NCBI RefSeq assembly: GCF_003149145.1
Contig: NZ_QGDQ01000002.1
Span: 62,001-126,000 of the forward strand
Length of the DNA: 64,000 nucleotides
Source: Quadrisphaera granulorum
GTDB taxonomy: Bacteria > Actinomycetota > Actinomycetes > Actinomycetales > Quadrisphaeraceae
Direction: 5' to 3'
Shown: one piece after another, positions 27,863 to 36,171 of the stretch
Position numbering within the stretch: position 1 is the stretch's first letter
How the letters are laid out: each line of letters opens with the position of its first letter
Notes under the pieces: generated by a model
Seen by the model: only the letters and a program-made list of their open reading frames with translations
The model's database searches: none
Told to the model about the DNA's origin: nothing
Position numbers and translations under genes: made by a program

Positions 27863-28924
27863 TCAGCGGGTGTCGGTGTCCTCACGGGTGAGCTGCGCGG
27901 GCAGGCCGCAACCCTCGAAGAGGCCGCGCTGGGCATCGAGGAAGAACACCAGGTCGCCGATGCGCGGGTCGCCGTCGTCGTCCTGACGGACCCCGAGCAC
28001 CACGAGCGCCCAGGGGAACCAGCGGGTCGGCTGGCCGTCCGGACCTGCGGAGGCGTGGTCGGGGCGGTACTGCGCCAGCGCCAGCTGCCCGTTGAACCGG
28101 GTGTGCAGCACGCGCGAGCCCCGGCAGCCGGCACCTGGCCCGACCAGCCACGCGGCGACGTCGGCGGGGCTGCGCAACCACAGGCTGTAGGGCGGCATCG
28201 ACATCGTGGCCTCGGCGTGGAGGAGCGCGACGATCGCGTCGACGTCGTAGCGCTCGAAAGCTGCGGCGTACCGCTCCAGCAGCGCGGCGTGCTCGTCGCT
28301 CAGGGGCGTGACCGATGCCTGCTGCGCGTCGCGAGCGGCGATGGTGGCCCGGGCGCGCTGCAGGAGGCTGTTGACCGACGCGACGGACGTGTCCAAGAGC
28401 GCGGCGACCTCGTCCGCGTGCCAGTGCAGCACCTCGCGCAGCACGAGCACGGCGCGCTGGCGCGGCGGCAGCAGCTGCAGCGCGGCCACCAGCGCCAGGC
28501 GCACGGACTCGCGCTCCTCGGCGACGGCGGCAGGGTCAGCCGCGGGCGCCGTCCCGAGGATGCGGGCGTCAGGGGCGGGCTCGACCCACGCCGCGCGCTC
28601 CAGCGGTGCACCCAGGGAACCGATGACGGGCGGCGAGGGCGCCGGCGACATGTCCACGGGCAGCGCGCGGCGCTTGCGACCCTCGAGGTGGTCGAAGCAC
28701 ACGCGGGTGGCGATCCGGTACAACCACCCGCGCTGCGCGGAGGCATCGCGCAGGGAATCGGCGTGGCGCCAGGCGCGAACCATCGCGTCTTGCACCGCGT
28801 CTTCGGCGTCGGCCAGGGAGCCGAGCATCCGGTAGCAGTACGCGGTGAGCTCCCGGCGGAAACCCTCCAGCTGCAGGTCGAACCCCTCGACGCCGGTGTC
28901 GAGGCCCCCCTCGATCGCTGTCAT
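27863..28924 (-). CDS. ECF-type sigma factor with C-terminal SnoaL-like domain
   Basis: 353 aa. Sigma region 2 (about 22-90) shows LTAYCYRMLGSLADAEDAVQ and GWLYRIATRVCFDHLEGRKR; region 4 (about 155-205) shows LQLLPPRQRAVLVLREVLHW and a helix-turn-helix (VAALLDTSVASVNSLLQRAR). The C-terminal 140 residues resemble a SnoaL/NTF2-like fold (LERYAAAFERYDVDAIVALL, then RFNGQLALAQYRP). This is the layout of the SigG/SigX5-like ECF group, where the tail replaces a separate anti-sigma factor. No anti-sigma gene is adjacent, in keeping with that. Target genes are unknown. Confidence 0.9.
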   Translation of the reverse strand: MTAIEGGLDTGVEGFDLQLEGFRRELTAYCYRMLGSLADAEDAVQDAMVRAWRHADSLRDASAQRGWLYRIATRVCFDHLEGRKRRALPVDMSPAPSPPVIGSLGAPLERAAWVEPAPDARILGTAPAADPAAVAEERESVRLALVAALQLLPPRQRAVLVLREVLHWHADEVAALLDTSVASVNSLLQRARATIAARDAQQASVTPLSDEHAALLERYAAAFERYDVDAIVALLHAEATMSMPPYSLWLRSPADVAAWLVGPGAGCRGSRVLHTRFNGQLALAQYRPDHASAGPDGQPTRWFPWALVVLGVRQDDDGDPRIGDLVFFLDAQRGLFEGCGLPAQLTREDTDTR

Positions 28925-28990
28925 GCCCCCACGGTGGCAGACCCCACCGACACCGGGGTCACCCGTTCGGCCCAGCCCCTCGGGACCGGG

Positions 28991-29629
28991 TCAGCGGACC
29001 ACGTACCGCCCCGGGCGGTGGTTCATCGCCACGACGAGATTGAGGACGACGACGCCGACCAGCGAGGCCAGCACCAGGCGCCACCCCACCACCGCGAGCG
29101 CCACGAGCATCACGACCAGGTCGAGCGACATCTGCACGTATCCGGCACGCCAGCCGTACCGTTCCTGGAGGTGGAAGGCGAGGATGCCGAAGCCTCCGGC
29201 ACTCGCCCGGTGGCGGAACAGCACGAGGAAGCCCAGCCCCAGGCACAACCCGGCGAAGGCCGTGGCCAGCACCACGGGCATGTGCACCTCGACGACGTGG
29301 CCCAGAACGTCTGCCAGCACCGAGGTCAGCGCCACGCAGACGAGGGTCTTGACCGCGAACGCCCAGCCGAGCCGCTTCACGGCCAGTCCGTAGAAGGGCA
29401 GGTTGAGCACGAAGAACGCCACCCCCAGCGGCACGGGCGTGAGCCCGGCGACGAGGAACGCGACCCCGGCAAGCCCACCCGAGACGGCCCCTGCCTGCTG
29501 GAGCAGGAGCAGCGCCCATCCCAGCAGGAACGATCCGACGACCAGCGCCGCCGCATCCTCCAGGGGCGTATGAGGCGGTGGGGCCGGCACCGACGGCGCC
29601 GTCGCGGGGGGTGTGGTGGCGCTGCTCAC
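28991..29629 (-). CDS. YitT-family membrane protein
   Basis: About 212 aa from GTG 29629; an in-frame ATG at 29680 is an alternative but its extra 17 residues look non-coding. After a Pro/Ala/Thr-rich N-terminus, five or six transmembrane helices follow (for example ALVVGSFLLGWALLLLQQAG, GLAGVAFLVAGLTPVPLGVA), the pattern of the YitT/DUF161 group. The function of these proteins is unknown. A 73-base divergent spacer separates it from mrpA. Confidence 0.75.
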   Translation of the reverse strand: MSSATTPPATAPSVPAPPPHTPLEDAAALVVGSFLLGWALLLLQQAGAVSGGLAGVAFLVAGLTPVPLGVAFFVLNLPFYGLAVKRLGWAFAVKTLVCVALTSVLADVLGHVVEVHMPVVLATAFAGLCLGLGFLVLFRHRASAGGFGILAFHLQERYGWRAGYVQMSLDLVVMLVALAVVGWRLVLASLVGVVVLNLVVAMNHRPGRYVVR

Positions 29630-29702
29630 GCCGCGCACGGTAGAGCCGTGGGCGGCCGCCCGGCAGGCCGTGACGAGCATCTGCCCTTAGGGTTGGCCGG
29701 AC

Positions 29703-32700
29703 ATGATCCTCTTGCTGACGGCGCACTGCGCCGCCGCTGCCCTGGCCGTGCCCGTCGTGCGCCGCTGGGGCCCTCGGGGGGTCCTCCTGACGGCACTGGC
29801 TCCGCTGGCGGTGCTCGCCTGGCTCATCGTGCAGTGGGCGTCAGGCACCGCGGGCTCGAACGGCTCCGCGCTGCGCGAGTCGGTGCCGTGGATCCCCGAC
29901 CTCGGTGTCGAGCTGGCACTCCGCCTCGACCCACTCTCGGCGATCATGGTGCTGATCGTCGCGGGGGTCGGTGCGCTGGTCCTCGCCTACTCCTCCGGCT
30001 ACTTCGCGGGTGAGGCGCAGGCACGCACCCGGCAGCGCACCGTGCCGCTGCTGGTGGCGTTCTGCGCCGTCATGCTCGTGCTCGTCCTCGCGGACGACCT
30101 CGTGCTCCTCTACGTCGCGTGGGAACTCACGACGGTGCTGTCGTGGCTGCTCATCGGCGGTGACGGCAGATCACGCGCCGCCCGCTACGCGGCCAGCCAG
30201 GCGCTCGTGGTCACCACGGCCGGTGGCCTGGCGATGCTCGTCGGCATCGTCATCCTCGCCGTGACCACGGGGACGACGTCGATCAGCGCTCTCCTGGCCG
30301 ATCCCCCGCCCGCGGGCACCGCCACCACGGCGGCGGCCCTGCTGCTCCTGGCCGGCGCCGTCACCAAGTCGGCGCTGCTGCCCACCACGGCATGGCTGCC
30401 GGGCGCCATGGTCGCGCCGACCCCCATCAGCGCCTACCTGCACGCCGCAGCGATGGTGAAGGCCGGCGTCTACCTCATCGCGCGGTTCGGACCGGTGTTC
30501 ACCGAGGTGCCGGCCTGGCGGTGGACCATCGTCGTCCTCGGGGGCGCCACGATGATCGTCGGCGCATGGCGGGCCCTGCGCCAGCACGACCTCAAGCTCC
30601 TCCTCGCCCACGGCACCGTCAGCGAGCTCGGCTTCATCGCCCTGCTCGTGGGCGCCGGGGGGCGCACCGGCGCCATGGCCGGGGTCGGCCTGCTGCTGGC
30701 CCACGCGATGTTCAAGTCGTGCCTGTTCATGGTGGTCGGCGCCATCGACCACGGCGCACACACCCGTGACCTGCGCAAGCTCTCCGGGCTGGCGCGCCGC
30801 GCTCCGGCGCTCTTCGTGGCGTCGCTGCTGGCCGCCGGGTCGATGGCCGGCGTCCCGCCGATGCTCGGCTTCATCACGCACGAGGCCGCCTTCGAGGGCT
30901 TCGTCGCCGGTGGTGGGTGGCCTCCGGGCGCCACCGCCGGAGCCGACCTGTTCGTGCTCGTGGTGCTGCTCGTCGGTTCCGTGCTCACCGCCGCCTACAG
31001 CGCCCGCTTCGTGTGGGGCGCCTTCGCCACCCGCGAGCTACCCGAGGGCGCTCCCGACCCCGCCGACTTCCACGCCCCCAGCGCCGTGATGCTCCTGCCG
31101 CTGCTCGTCGCCGCGGGTGGTGGGCTGTTCACGGGTCTGTTCCCGGCTCCTGTCGACGGCGTCGTCGCCGCAGCGACCAGTGGCTTCCCCGCGCCCGCGG
31201 AGGGCTACTACCTGGCGCTGTGGCACGGCTTCACGCCCACGCTGGCGCTGTCGGCCGTGGCACTGGGCCTGGGCGCGGTGTTCTTCGCGGCGCGCGCCCA
31301 GGTGCTGGCGCTGCAGCGCCGCCTCGACGTCCCCGCCCTCACCGCCCTCACCGGTGGCCGCCTCCAGGACCGCGCCCGCGGCTGGATCGACGCCATCGCC
31401 GCGACCACCACGCTCGTCTACCAGCGGGGATCCCTGCCGCAGTACGTGCTCACGGCCGCGGCCGTGCTCGTGCTGGGGCCGGGTAGCGCCCTGGTGGTGG
31501 CGTCGGCCACCGGCTCCTGGCCCGCGGTGTGGCGGTGGTGGGACGAGCCGCTCCAGGCCGCGCTCGTCGTCGTCGCCCTCGTCACCGCCGTCGCAACGGC
31601 GGCAACCCGCAACCGCCGCGCCGCCTTCGTCATGGCGGGTGTGTCCGGGTACGCGGTGGCCGGCCTGTTCGTGGTGGCCGGGGCGCCCGACGTCGCCCTG
31701 ACCCAGGCCTTGGTCGAGAGCGTGACGCTGGCCGCCGCCGTCCTCGTGCTGCGCGGGCTCCCCTCGACGTTCGAGCCGTCCCCCGACAGTCTCGTCAACG
31801 GGCCAACCCCCTGGCTGCGCGCGCTGCTGGCCATCGGTGCGGGCGCCGTGGCCTCGCTGCTGGCTGCCGTCGCACTGTCAGCTCGCCAGGCCACCCCGGT
31901 CTCTGTCGACTTCGCCGCACTCGCCTACAAGTTCGGCTACGGCGAGAACGTCGTCAACGTCACCCTCGTCGACCTGCGCGCCTGGGACACCTTCGGGGAG
32001 ATCACCGTCCTCACGGTGGCCGCCACGGGGATCGCCAGCCTCGTCTTCCTGCGGCACCGCACCGGCCGAGCCCCACGCCTGCGCGGCGGGGGTTCCAGCA
32101 GCGCTCCCGGTACGGCCCGCCAGCCCGCGGGTGCCACCCAGGTCGCCCTGACGTGGCGCTCCTCGCAAGACTTCGCCCCCGGCCCGGACGCCGCGCCGTC
32201 CACGCGCTGGCTGCCCGCGGTGAAGACGCTGGCGCCCGCGCGGCGCAGCCTGCTGCTGGAGATCGTCGTCAGGTTGGTCTTCGGCACCGTGCTCGTGCTC
32301 GGCGTCTACCTGCTCTTCGCAGGCCACAACCTGCCCGGCGGCGGCTTCGCGGCGGGCCTGGTCACAGGCCTGGCACTGTTCCTGCGCTACCTCGCGGGCG
32401 GTCGGTACGAGCTGGGTGAGGCCGCCCGGGTCGACGTCGGCGTGCTCCTCGGCTCGGGGCTGCTCATCGCCGCCGCCTCGACAGGTGTTCCGCTGCTGCT
32501 GGGTGCCCAGGCCACCCAGACCGCCGACGCCTACCTGCACATCCCTCTGCTCGGCGAGGTGCACCTCGTGAGCTCGCTGGCCTTCGACGTGGGCGTCTAC
32601 CTCGTCGTCGTCGGAACCGTGCTCGACGTGCTCCGCAGCCTGGGAGCGGGCATCGACGCGCAGCAGGAGGAGATCGAGGCCGACCCCTCTGCCCTCCACG

Positions 32701-32834
32701 ACCACGATCACGACGACGGCGACGACGACGGCGAGCCGGGTCCCGACGAGACGCCCGGGCCCGGCATCGAGGCCGACGGGACGGCCCCGGCAGATCTGGC
32801 CACCGCCGACGTCGAGGAGGTGCCCACCCCGTGA
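29703..32834 (+). CDS. mrpA: Mrp Na+/H+ antiporter subunit A fused to subunit B
   Basis: 1043 aa. It is the large ion-translocating subunit of the Mrp complex, related to complex I NuoL/NuoN. About 14 helices (1-500) include the proton-channel domain with YVAWELTTVLSWLLIG and KSALLPTTAWLPGAMVAPTP. A NuoJ-like (DUF4040) region lies around 600-780. The C-terminus (about 855-985) is an MrpB domain with FAGHNLPGGGFAAGLVTG. The tail beyond is rich in Asp, His and Pro (HDHDHDDGDDDGE). No separate mrpB gene exists, so the fusion supplies it. It heads a coupled operon; the next start overlaps the stop by four bases. Confidence 0.95.
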   Translation: MILLLTAHCAAAALAVPVVRRWGPRGVLLTALAPLAVLAWLIVQWASGTAGSNGSALRESVPWIPDLGVELALRLDPLSAIMVLIVAGVGALVLAYSSGYFAGEAQARTRQRTVPLLVAFCAVMLVLVLADDLVLLYVAWELTTVLSWLLIGGDGRSRAARYAASQALVVTTAGGLAMLVGIVILAVTTGTTSISALLADPPPAGTATTAAALLLLAGAVTKSALLPTTAWLPGAMVAPTPISAYLHAAAMVKAGVYLIARFGPVFTEVPAWRWTIVVLGGATMIVGAWRALRQHDLKLLLAHGTVSELGFIALLVGAGGRTGAMAGVGLLLAHAMFKSCLFMVVGAIDHGAHTRDLRKLSGLARRAPALFVASLLAAGSMAGVPPMLGFITHEAAFEGFVAGGGWPPGATAGADLFVLVVLLVGSVLTAAYSARFVWGAFATRELPEGAPDPADFHAPSAVMLLPLLVAAGGGLFTGLFPAPVDGVVAAATSGFPAPAEGYYLALWHGFTPTLALSAVALGLGAVFFAARAQVLALQRRLDVPALTALTGGRLQDRARGWIDAIAATTTLVYQRGSLPQYVLTAAAVLVLGPGSALVVASATGSWPAVWRWWDEPLQAALVVVALVTAVATAATRNRRAAFVMAGVSGYAVAGLFVVAGAPDVALTQALVESVTLAAAVLVLRGLPSTFEPSPDSLVNGPTPWLRALLAIGAGAVASLLAAVALSARQATPVSVDFAALAYKFGYGENVVNVTLVDLRAWDTFGEITVLTVAATGIASLVFLRHRTGRAPRLRGGGSSSAPGTARQPAGATQVALTWRSSQDFAPGPDAAPSTRWLPAVKTLAPARRSLLLEIVVRLVFGTVLVLGVYLLFAGHNLPGGGFAAGLVTGLALFLRYLAGGRYELGEAARVDVGVLLGSGLLIAAASTGVPLLLGAQATQTADAYLHIPLLGEVHLVSSLAFDVGVYLVVVGTVLDVLRSLGAGIDAQQEEIEADPSALHDHDHDDGDDDGEPGPDETPGPGIEADGTAPADLATADVEEVPTP

Positions 32835-33283
32835 GCCCGACAATCGTCTTGACCGTCGCCATCGGCGGCCTGGTCGCCACCGGCGTCTATCTGCTGACGT
32901 CGCGCCACCTCACGCGCGTGGTACTCGGTGTGCTGGTGGCGGGCAACGGGGTCAACCTGTTGCTCATCGCCGCCGCCGGGCCAGCCGGACGGGCGCCCAT
33001 CCTCGACCCCGACGGCGAGATCACCCTGGACACCGCGAGCACCTCCAGCGATCCGCTGCCGCAGGCGCTGGTGCTGACGGCCATCGTCATCACGTTCGCC
33101 GTCACGGCGTTCCTGCTGGCCATGGCCTACCGGACCAGCCGCATCGAAGGCACCAAGGGCGACGACGTCGTCCGTGACACCTCCCCGCAGGGCCGCTCCC
33201 GCGGGGAAGCCGCCCCGCCCGGTGAGGCCGCGGAACCCGGTACAGCCGCGGCCGTGGGCTCGCCGCAGGAGAAGGCGTTCTGA
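32831..33283 (+). CDS. mrpC: Mrp antiporter subunit C
   Basis: 150 aa, a NuoK-like subunit with three transmembrane helices (IVLTVAIGGLVATGVYLLTS, VVLGVLVAGNGVNLLLIAAA, ALVLTAIVITFAVTAFLLAM) and the conserved DPLPQALVLTAIVI core. A hydrophilic C-terminal extension of about 45 residues is less usual. GTG start overlapping the mrpA stop by four bases; one-base stop-start overlap with mrpD. Confidence 0.95.
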   Translation: MSPTIVLTVAIGGLVATGVYLLTSRHLTRVVLGVLVAGNGVNLLLIAAAGPAGRAPILDPDGEITLDTASTSSDPLPQALVLTAIVITFAVTAFLLAMAYRTSRIEGTKGDDVVRDTSPQGRSRGEAAPPGEAAEPGTAAAVGSPQEKAF

Positions 33284-34878
33284 TGCGCGTCCTCCTGCCC
33301 CTCGTCGTGCTGCTGCCCGTGCTGGGGGCCGCGTTGACCCTCGTGCTGGGCAGCCACCCGGTGGCCCAGCGCTGGGTCAGCGTGGTGGTGCTGTCCGGGG
33401 TCACGGCCACCGCGGCCGCCTTGCTCGTCAGCGCCGCGTCGGACGGACCTCAGTCGGTGGTGCTGGGCGCCTGGCCGGCGGGGGTGGGCATCTCGCTCGT
33501 CGTCGACAGGTTGTCGGGTCTCATGCTGCTGACCTCGTCGATCGTCACGCTGTCGGTGATGCTCTACTCCGTCGGGCAGGGCAGCACGGGCGACGGCGAG
33601 CGGACGCCGGTTTCGATCTACCACCCGACATTCCTCACGCTGTCTGCCGGCGTCTCCATCGCCTTCCTCGCGGGCGACCTGTTCAACCTCTACGTCGGCT
33701 TCGAGGTGCTGCTGGTCTCCAGCTACGTGCTGTTGACGCTGGGCGGCACCGCGGCGCGGGTGCGGGCCGGCATGACGTACGTCGTCGTGTCCATCGTCTC
33801 CTCGCTGCTCTTCCTCACCGGCATCGGCGTGGTCTACGCCGCGACGGGCACGGTCTCGATGGCCGATCTCCCCGGGCGCCTCTCCGGGCTCCCGCTGGCG
33901 GTGGCCGTCGGGCTGCAGCTGGTGCTGCTGCTGGCGTTCGGCCTCAAGGCTGCGGCGTTCCCGCTGTCGGGGTGGTTGCCTGACAGCTACCCGACAGCGT
34001 CAGCGCCCGTCGCGGCGGTGTTCGCCGGGCTGCTCACCAAGGTGGGCGTCTACGCGATCTTCAGGACGCAGACCGTGCTGTTCGGCGGCGTCTCCACACC
34101 CGAGGTGACGACGGCTCTGGTGGTGGTGGCCGTCGCGACGATGCTGGTCGGCATCCTCGGGGCCATCGCCCAGAACGACCTCAAGCGGCTGCTGTCGTTC
34201 ACGCTGGTCAGCCACATCGGCTACATGCTCTTCGGAGTGGCCCTGGGCAGCACCGCAGCGCTGGGGGCGGCCGTCTTCTACGCGGTGCACCACATCCTCG
34301 TGCAGACGGCGCTCTTCCTGGTGGTCGGCCTCGTGGAGCGGGCGGCAGGAACTACCTCGCTGCGGCGTCTGGGAGGGCTCGGGGGCGCGGCTCCGGGCAT
34401 CGCGCTGCTCTTCCTCCTGCCGGCGCTCAACCTGGCCGGCATCCCGCCGTTCTCGGGCTTCGTCGGCAAGCTGGCGCTGCTGCGGGCGGGCGCGGACGAT
34501 GGCAGCACCTCCGCCTGGGTGCTCATCGTCGCGGGCGTGATCACGAGTCTGCTCACGCTGTACGCGATCTCCCGCGCCTGGGCGGCCACGTTCTGGTCCG
34601 GGCGCGCCACCCGACAAGACCCCGAGGTCAGCCCGGAGGCCGCCGCCGCACACGCCCACCGTGTGCCACCGGCGATGGTGGCCGCGGCGGCGGGCGTCGT
34701 CGTCGTCGTGACGTCCTTGACCTTGGTGGCAGGCCCTCTGCTCGCCCTGGCCGACGGCGCCGCCGCCGACACCCTCGACGTGCCGGGGTACACGTCCACC
34801 GTGGGTGGGCTCGACATCGCCACTGCCGACGGCGGCGCTGAGAACGGCAGCGCTGAGAACGGGGCAAAGACGCCGTGA
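33283..34878 (+). CDS. mrpD: Mrp antiporter subunit D
   Basis: 531 aa, a NuoN/NuoM-type subunit with about 14 helices. Diagnostic stretches are LFNLYVGFEVLLVSSYVLLT, GLKAAAFPLSGWLPDSYPTA with the channel Lys, QNDLKRLLSFTLVSHIGYML and NLAGIPPFSGFVGKLALL. It forms one proton path of the Mrp complex. The tail contains a short repeat (ENGSAENG). ATG start in the TGATG overlap with mrpC. Confidence 0.96.
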   Translation: MRVLLPLVVLLPVLGAALTLVLGSHPVAQRWVSVVVLSGVTATAAALLVSAASDGPQSVVLGAWPAGVGISLVVDRLSGLMLLTSSIVTLSVMLYSVGQGSTGDGERTPVSIYHPTFLTLSAGVSIAFLAGDLFNLYVGFEVLLVSSYVLLTLGGTAARVRAGMTYVVVSIVSSLLFLTGIGVVYAATGTVSMADLPGRLSGLPLAVAVGLQLVLLLAFGLKAAAFPLSGWLPDSYPTASAPVAAVFAGLLTKVGVYAIFRTQTVLFGGVSTPEVTTALVVVAVATMLVGILGAIAQNDLKRLLSFTLVSHIGYMLFGVALGSTAALGAAVFYAVHHILVQTALFLVVGLVERAAGTTSLRRLGGLGGAAPGIALLFLLPALNLAGIPPFSGFVGKLALLRAGADDGSTSAWVLIVAGVITSLLTLYAISRAWAATFWSGRATRQDPEVSPEAAAAHAHRVPPAMVAAAAGVVVVVTSLTLVAGPLLALADGAAADTLDVPGYTSTVGGLDIATADGGAENGSAENGAKTP

Positions 34879-35471
34879 GCCCCCACGAAGCACCGTTGAC
34901 CACGTCCGGGCTGCGGGGTCGTCTGCCGAACCGGCGCCAGCTGCCGCTCCTGGCGTGGATGGTGGTGTTCTGGTGCGGCCTGTGGGGCTCGATCAGCCCT
35001 GTCGTCGTGGTCGGTGGGGTGCTCGTGGCGCTGGCGCTGGTGGCTGTCTTCCCCATGCCCACGCTGCCGCCCGCCCCGCTGCCGTCGCTGGTCGGTTCGG
35101 TTGGTCTTGCGGCCTACCTCACGTGGGACCTGGTGCGCGCCAGCCTGCAGGTGGCGTGGCTGGCCGTCCGCCCGGGACCCGTGCCGCCGAGCGCCATCGT
35201 GGCGGCCCCGCTGCGATCCCGCTCCGACGCCATGATCGCGGCGACGGCGGAGCTGGTGAGCCTCGTCCCGGGGACCCTCGTCGTCGACATCGACGTCCCC
35301 ACCGGCACGCTCTACCTGCACGCCCTCGTCACGGGAGACCCGGAGCGCGTCGGAGACGACGTGCGCGCCTCGGTCCGGCGCATGGAGGAACGGGTGCTAG
35401 CCGCACTGGCACCGGGGTCGCTGTCCGGCGGTGTCGACATTGCGGACGACGTGAGGGAGGCGCGGCGCTGA
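34875..35471 (+). CDS. mrpE: Mrp antiporter subunit E
   Basis: 198 aa with two or three N-terminal transmembrane helices (about 25-85) and a cytoplasmic domain carrying ELVSLVPGTLVVDIDVPTGT and LYLHAL, the MrpE signature. The GTG start overlaps the mrpD stop by four bases and its own stop overlaps the mrpF start by one. Confidence 0.94.
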   Translation: MSPHEAPLTTSGLRGRLPNRRQLPLLAWMVVFWCGLWGSISPVVVVGGVLVALALVAVFPMPTLPPAPLPSLVGSVGLAAYLTWDLVRASLQVAWLAVRPGPVPPSAIVAAPLRSRSDAMIAATAELVSLVPGTLVVDIDVPTGTLYLHALVTGDPERVGDDVRASVRRMEERVLAALAPGSLSGGVDIADDVREARR

Positions 35472-35752
35472 TGGACGTGGTGACCGACGTCGCGCTGGGC
35501 GTCCTGCTGGTGTCCGCGCTCCTGGTGGTGGTGAGGCTCGTCCGCGGCCCGACCACGCTGGACCGGGCGGCCGCCGCCGACGTCTTCGTGGCGATCCTCC
35601 TGTGCGGCGTCGCCGTGCTGGTGGCGCGACGCGGCTCCACGGTGTTCGTGCCCGTGCTGCTCGCGCTGTCGCTGCTCGGCTTCGCCAGTTCGGTGGCGGT
35701 GGTGCGCTTCCTCTCCCACGGCGACCCCAGCAACGAGAGGAAGGCGCCGTGA
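35471..35752 (+). CDS. mrpF: Mrp antiporter subunit F
   Basis: 93 aa with three transmembrane helices and the family core RLVRGPTTLDRAAAADVFVA. Small integral subunit needed for assembly and activity of the Mrp complex. ATG start sits in the TGATG junction with mrpE; its stop overlaps the GTG of mrpG. Confidence 0.94.
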   Translation: MDVVTDVALGVLLVSALLVVVRLVRGPTTLDRAAAADVFVAILLCGVAVLVARRGSTVFVPVLLALSLLGFASSVAVVRFLSHGDPSNERKAP

Positions 35753-36171
35753 GCGTGGCGGACTGGATCTCGGCGGTGTTCCTCCTGTCCGGTTCACTAC
35801 TGGCGCTGGCAGCTGGCATCGGCATGCTGCGGTTCCCCGACCTGTGGACGCGCATGCACGCGGGCACCAAGCCGCAGGTGCTGGGCCTGCTGCTCGTGCT
35901 CGCCGGGGTCGCGGTGCAGCTGGCGCCGGACGCGGGCGCCGTCGTCGCCCTGCTCTTCGTGGGACTGTTCCAGCTGGTCACCGCCCCGGTCGCGAGCCAC
36001 CTGCTGGCCCGCGCCGGGCACCGCTCGGGGGTGGTTCCGCGTGACCACCTGGTCCAGGACGACCTGCGAGTCTTCGAGCTGGAATGCGCTGCCGGCGAGC
36101 ATCCACGGCCGTCAGGTTCACCAGCGTCGGCACCGGCAGACGAACCGGCGGCCAGACCGGCAGAGAGTTAG
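35749..36171 (+). CDS. mrpG: Mrp antiporter subunit G
   Basis: 140 aa. Three transmembrane helices with the family motif IGMLRFPDLWTRMHAGTKPQ in the first loop and PVASHLLARAGHRSG after the third. The C-terminal 40 residues are hydrophilic and variable. Last gene of the Mrp operon; its stop overlaps the end of the convergent glycoside hydrolase gene by four bases. Confidence 0.94.
   Translation: MSVADWISAVFLLSGSLLALAAGIGMLRFPDLWTRMHAGTKPQVLGLLLVLAGVAVQLAPDAGAVVALLFVGLFQLVTAPVASHLLARAGHRSGVVPRDHLVQDDLRVFELECAAGEHPRPSGSPASAPADEPAARPAES

Noticed and set aside
27521-30013. 830-codon plus-strand open frame over the sigma and YitT genes
   Set aside because: Gly/Arg/His-rich antisense composition; both genes below it are recognisable on the minus strand.
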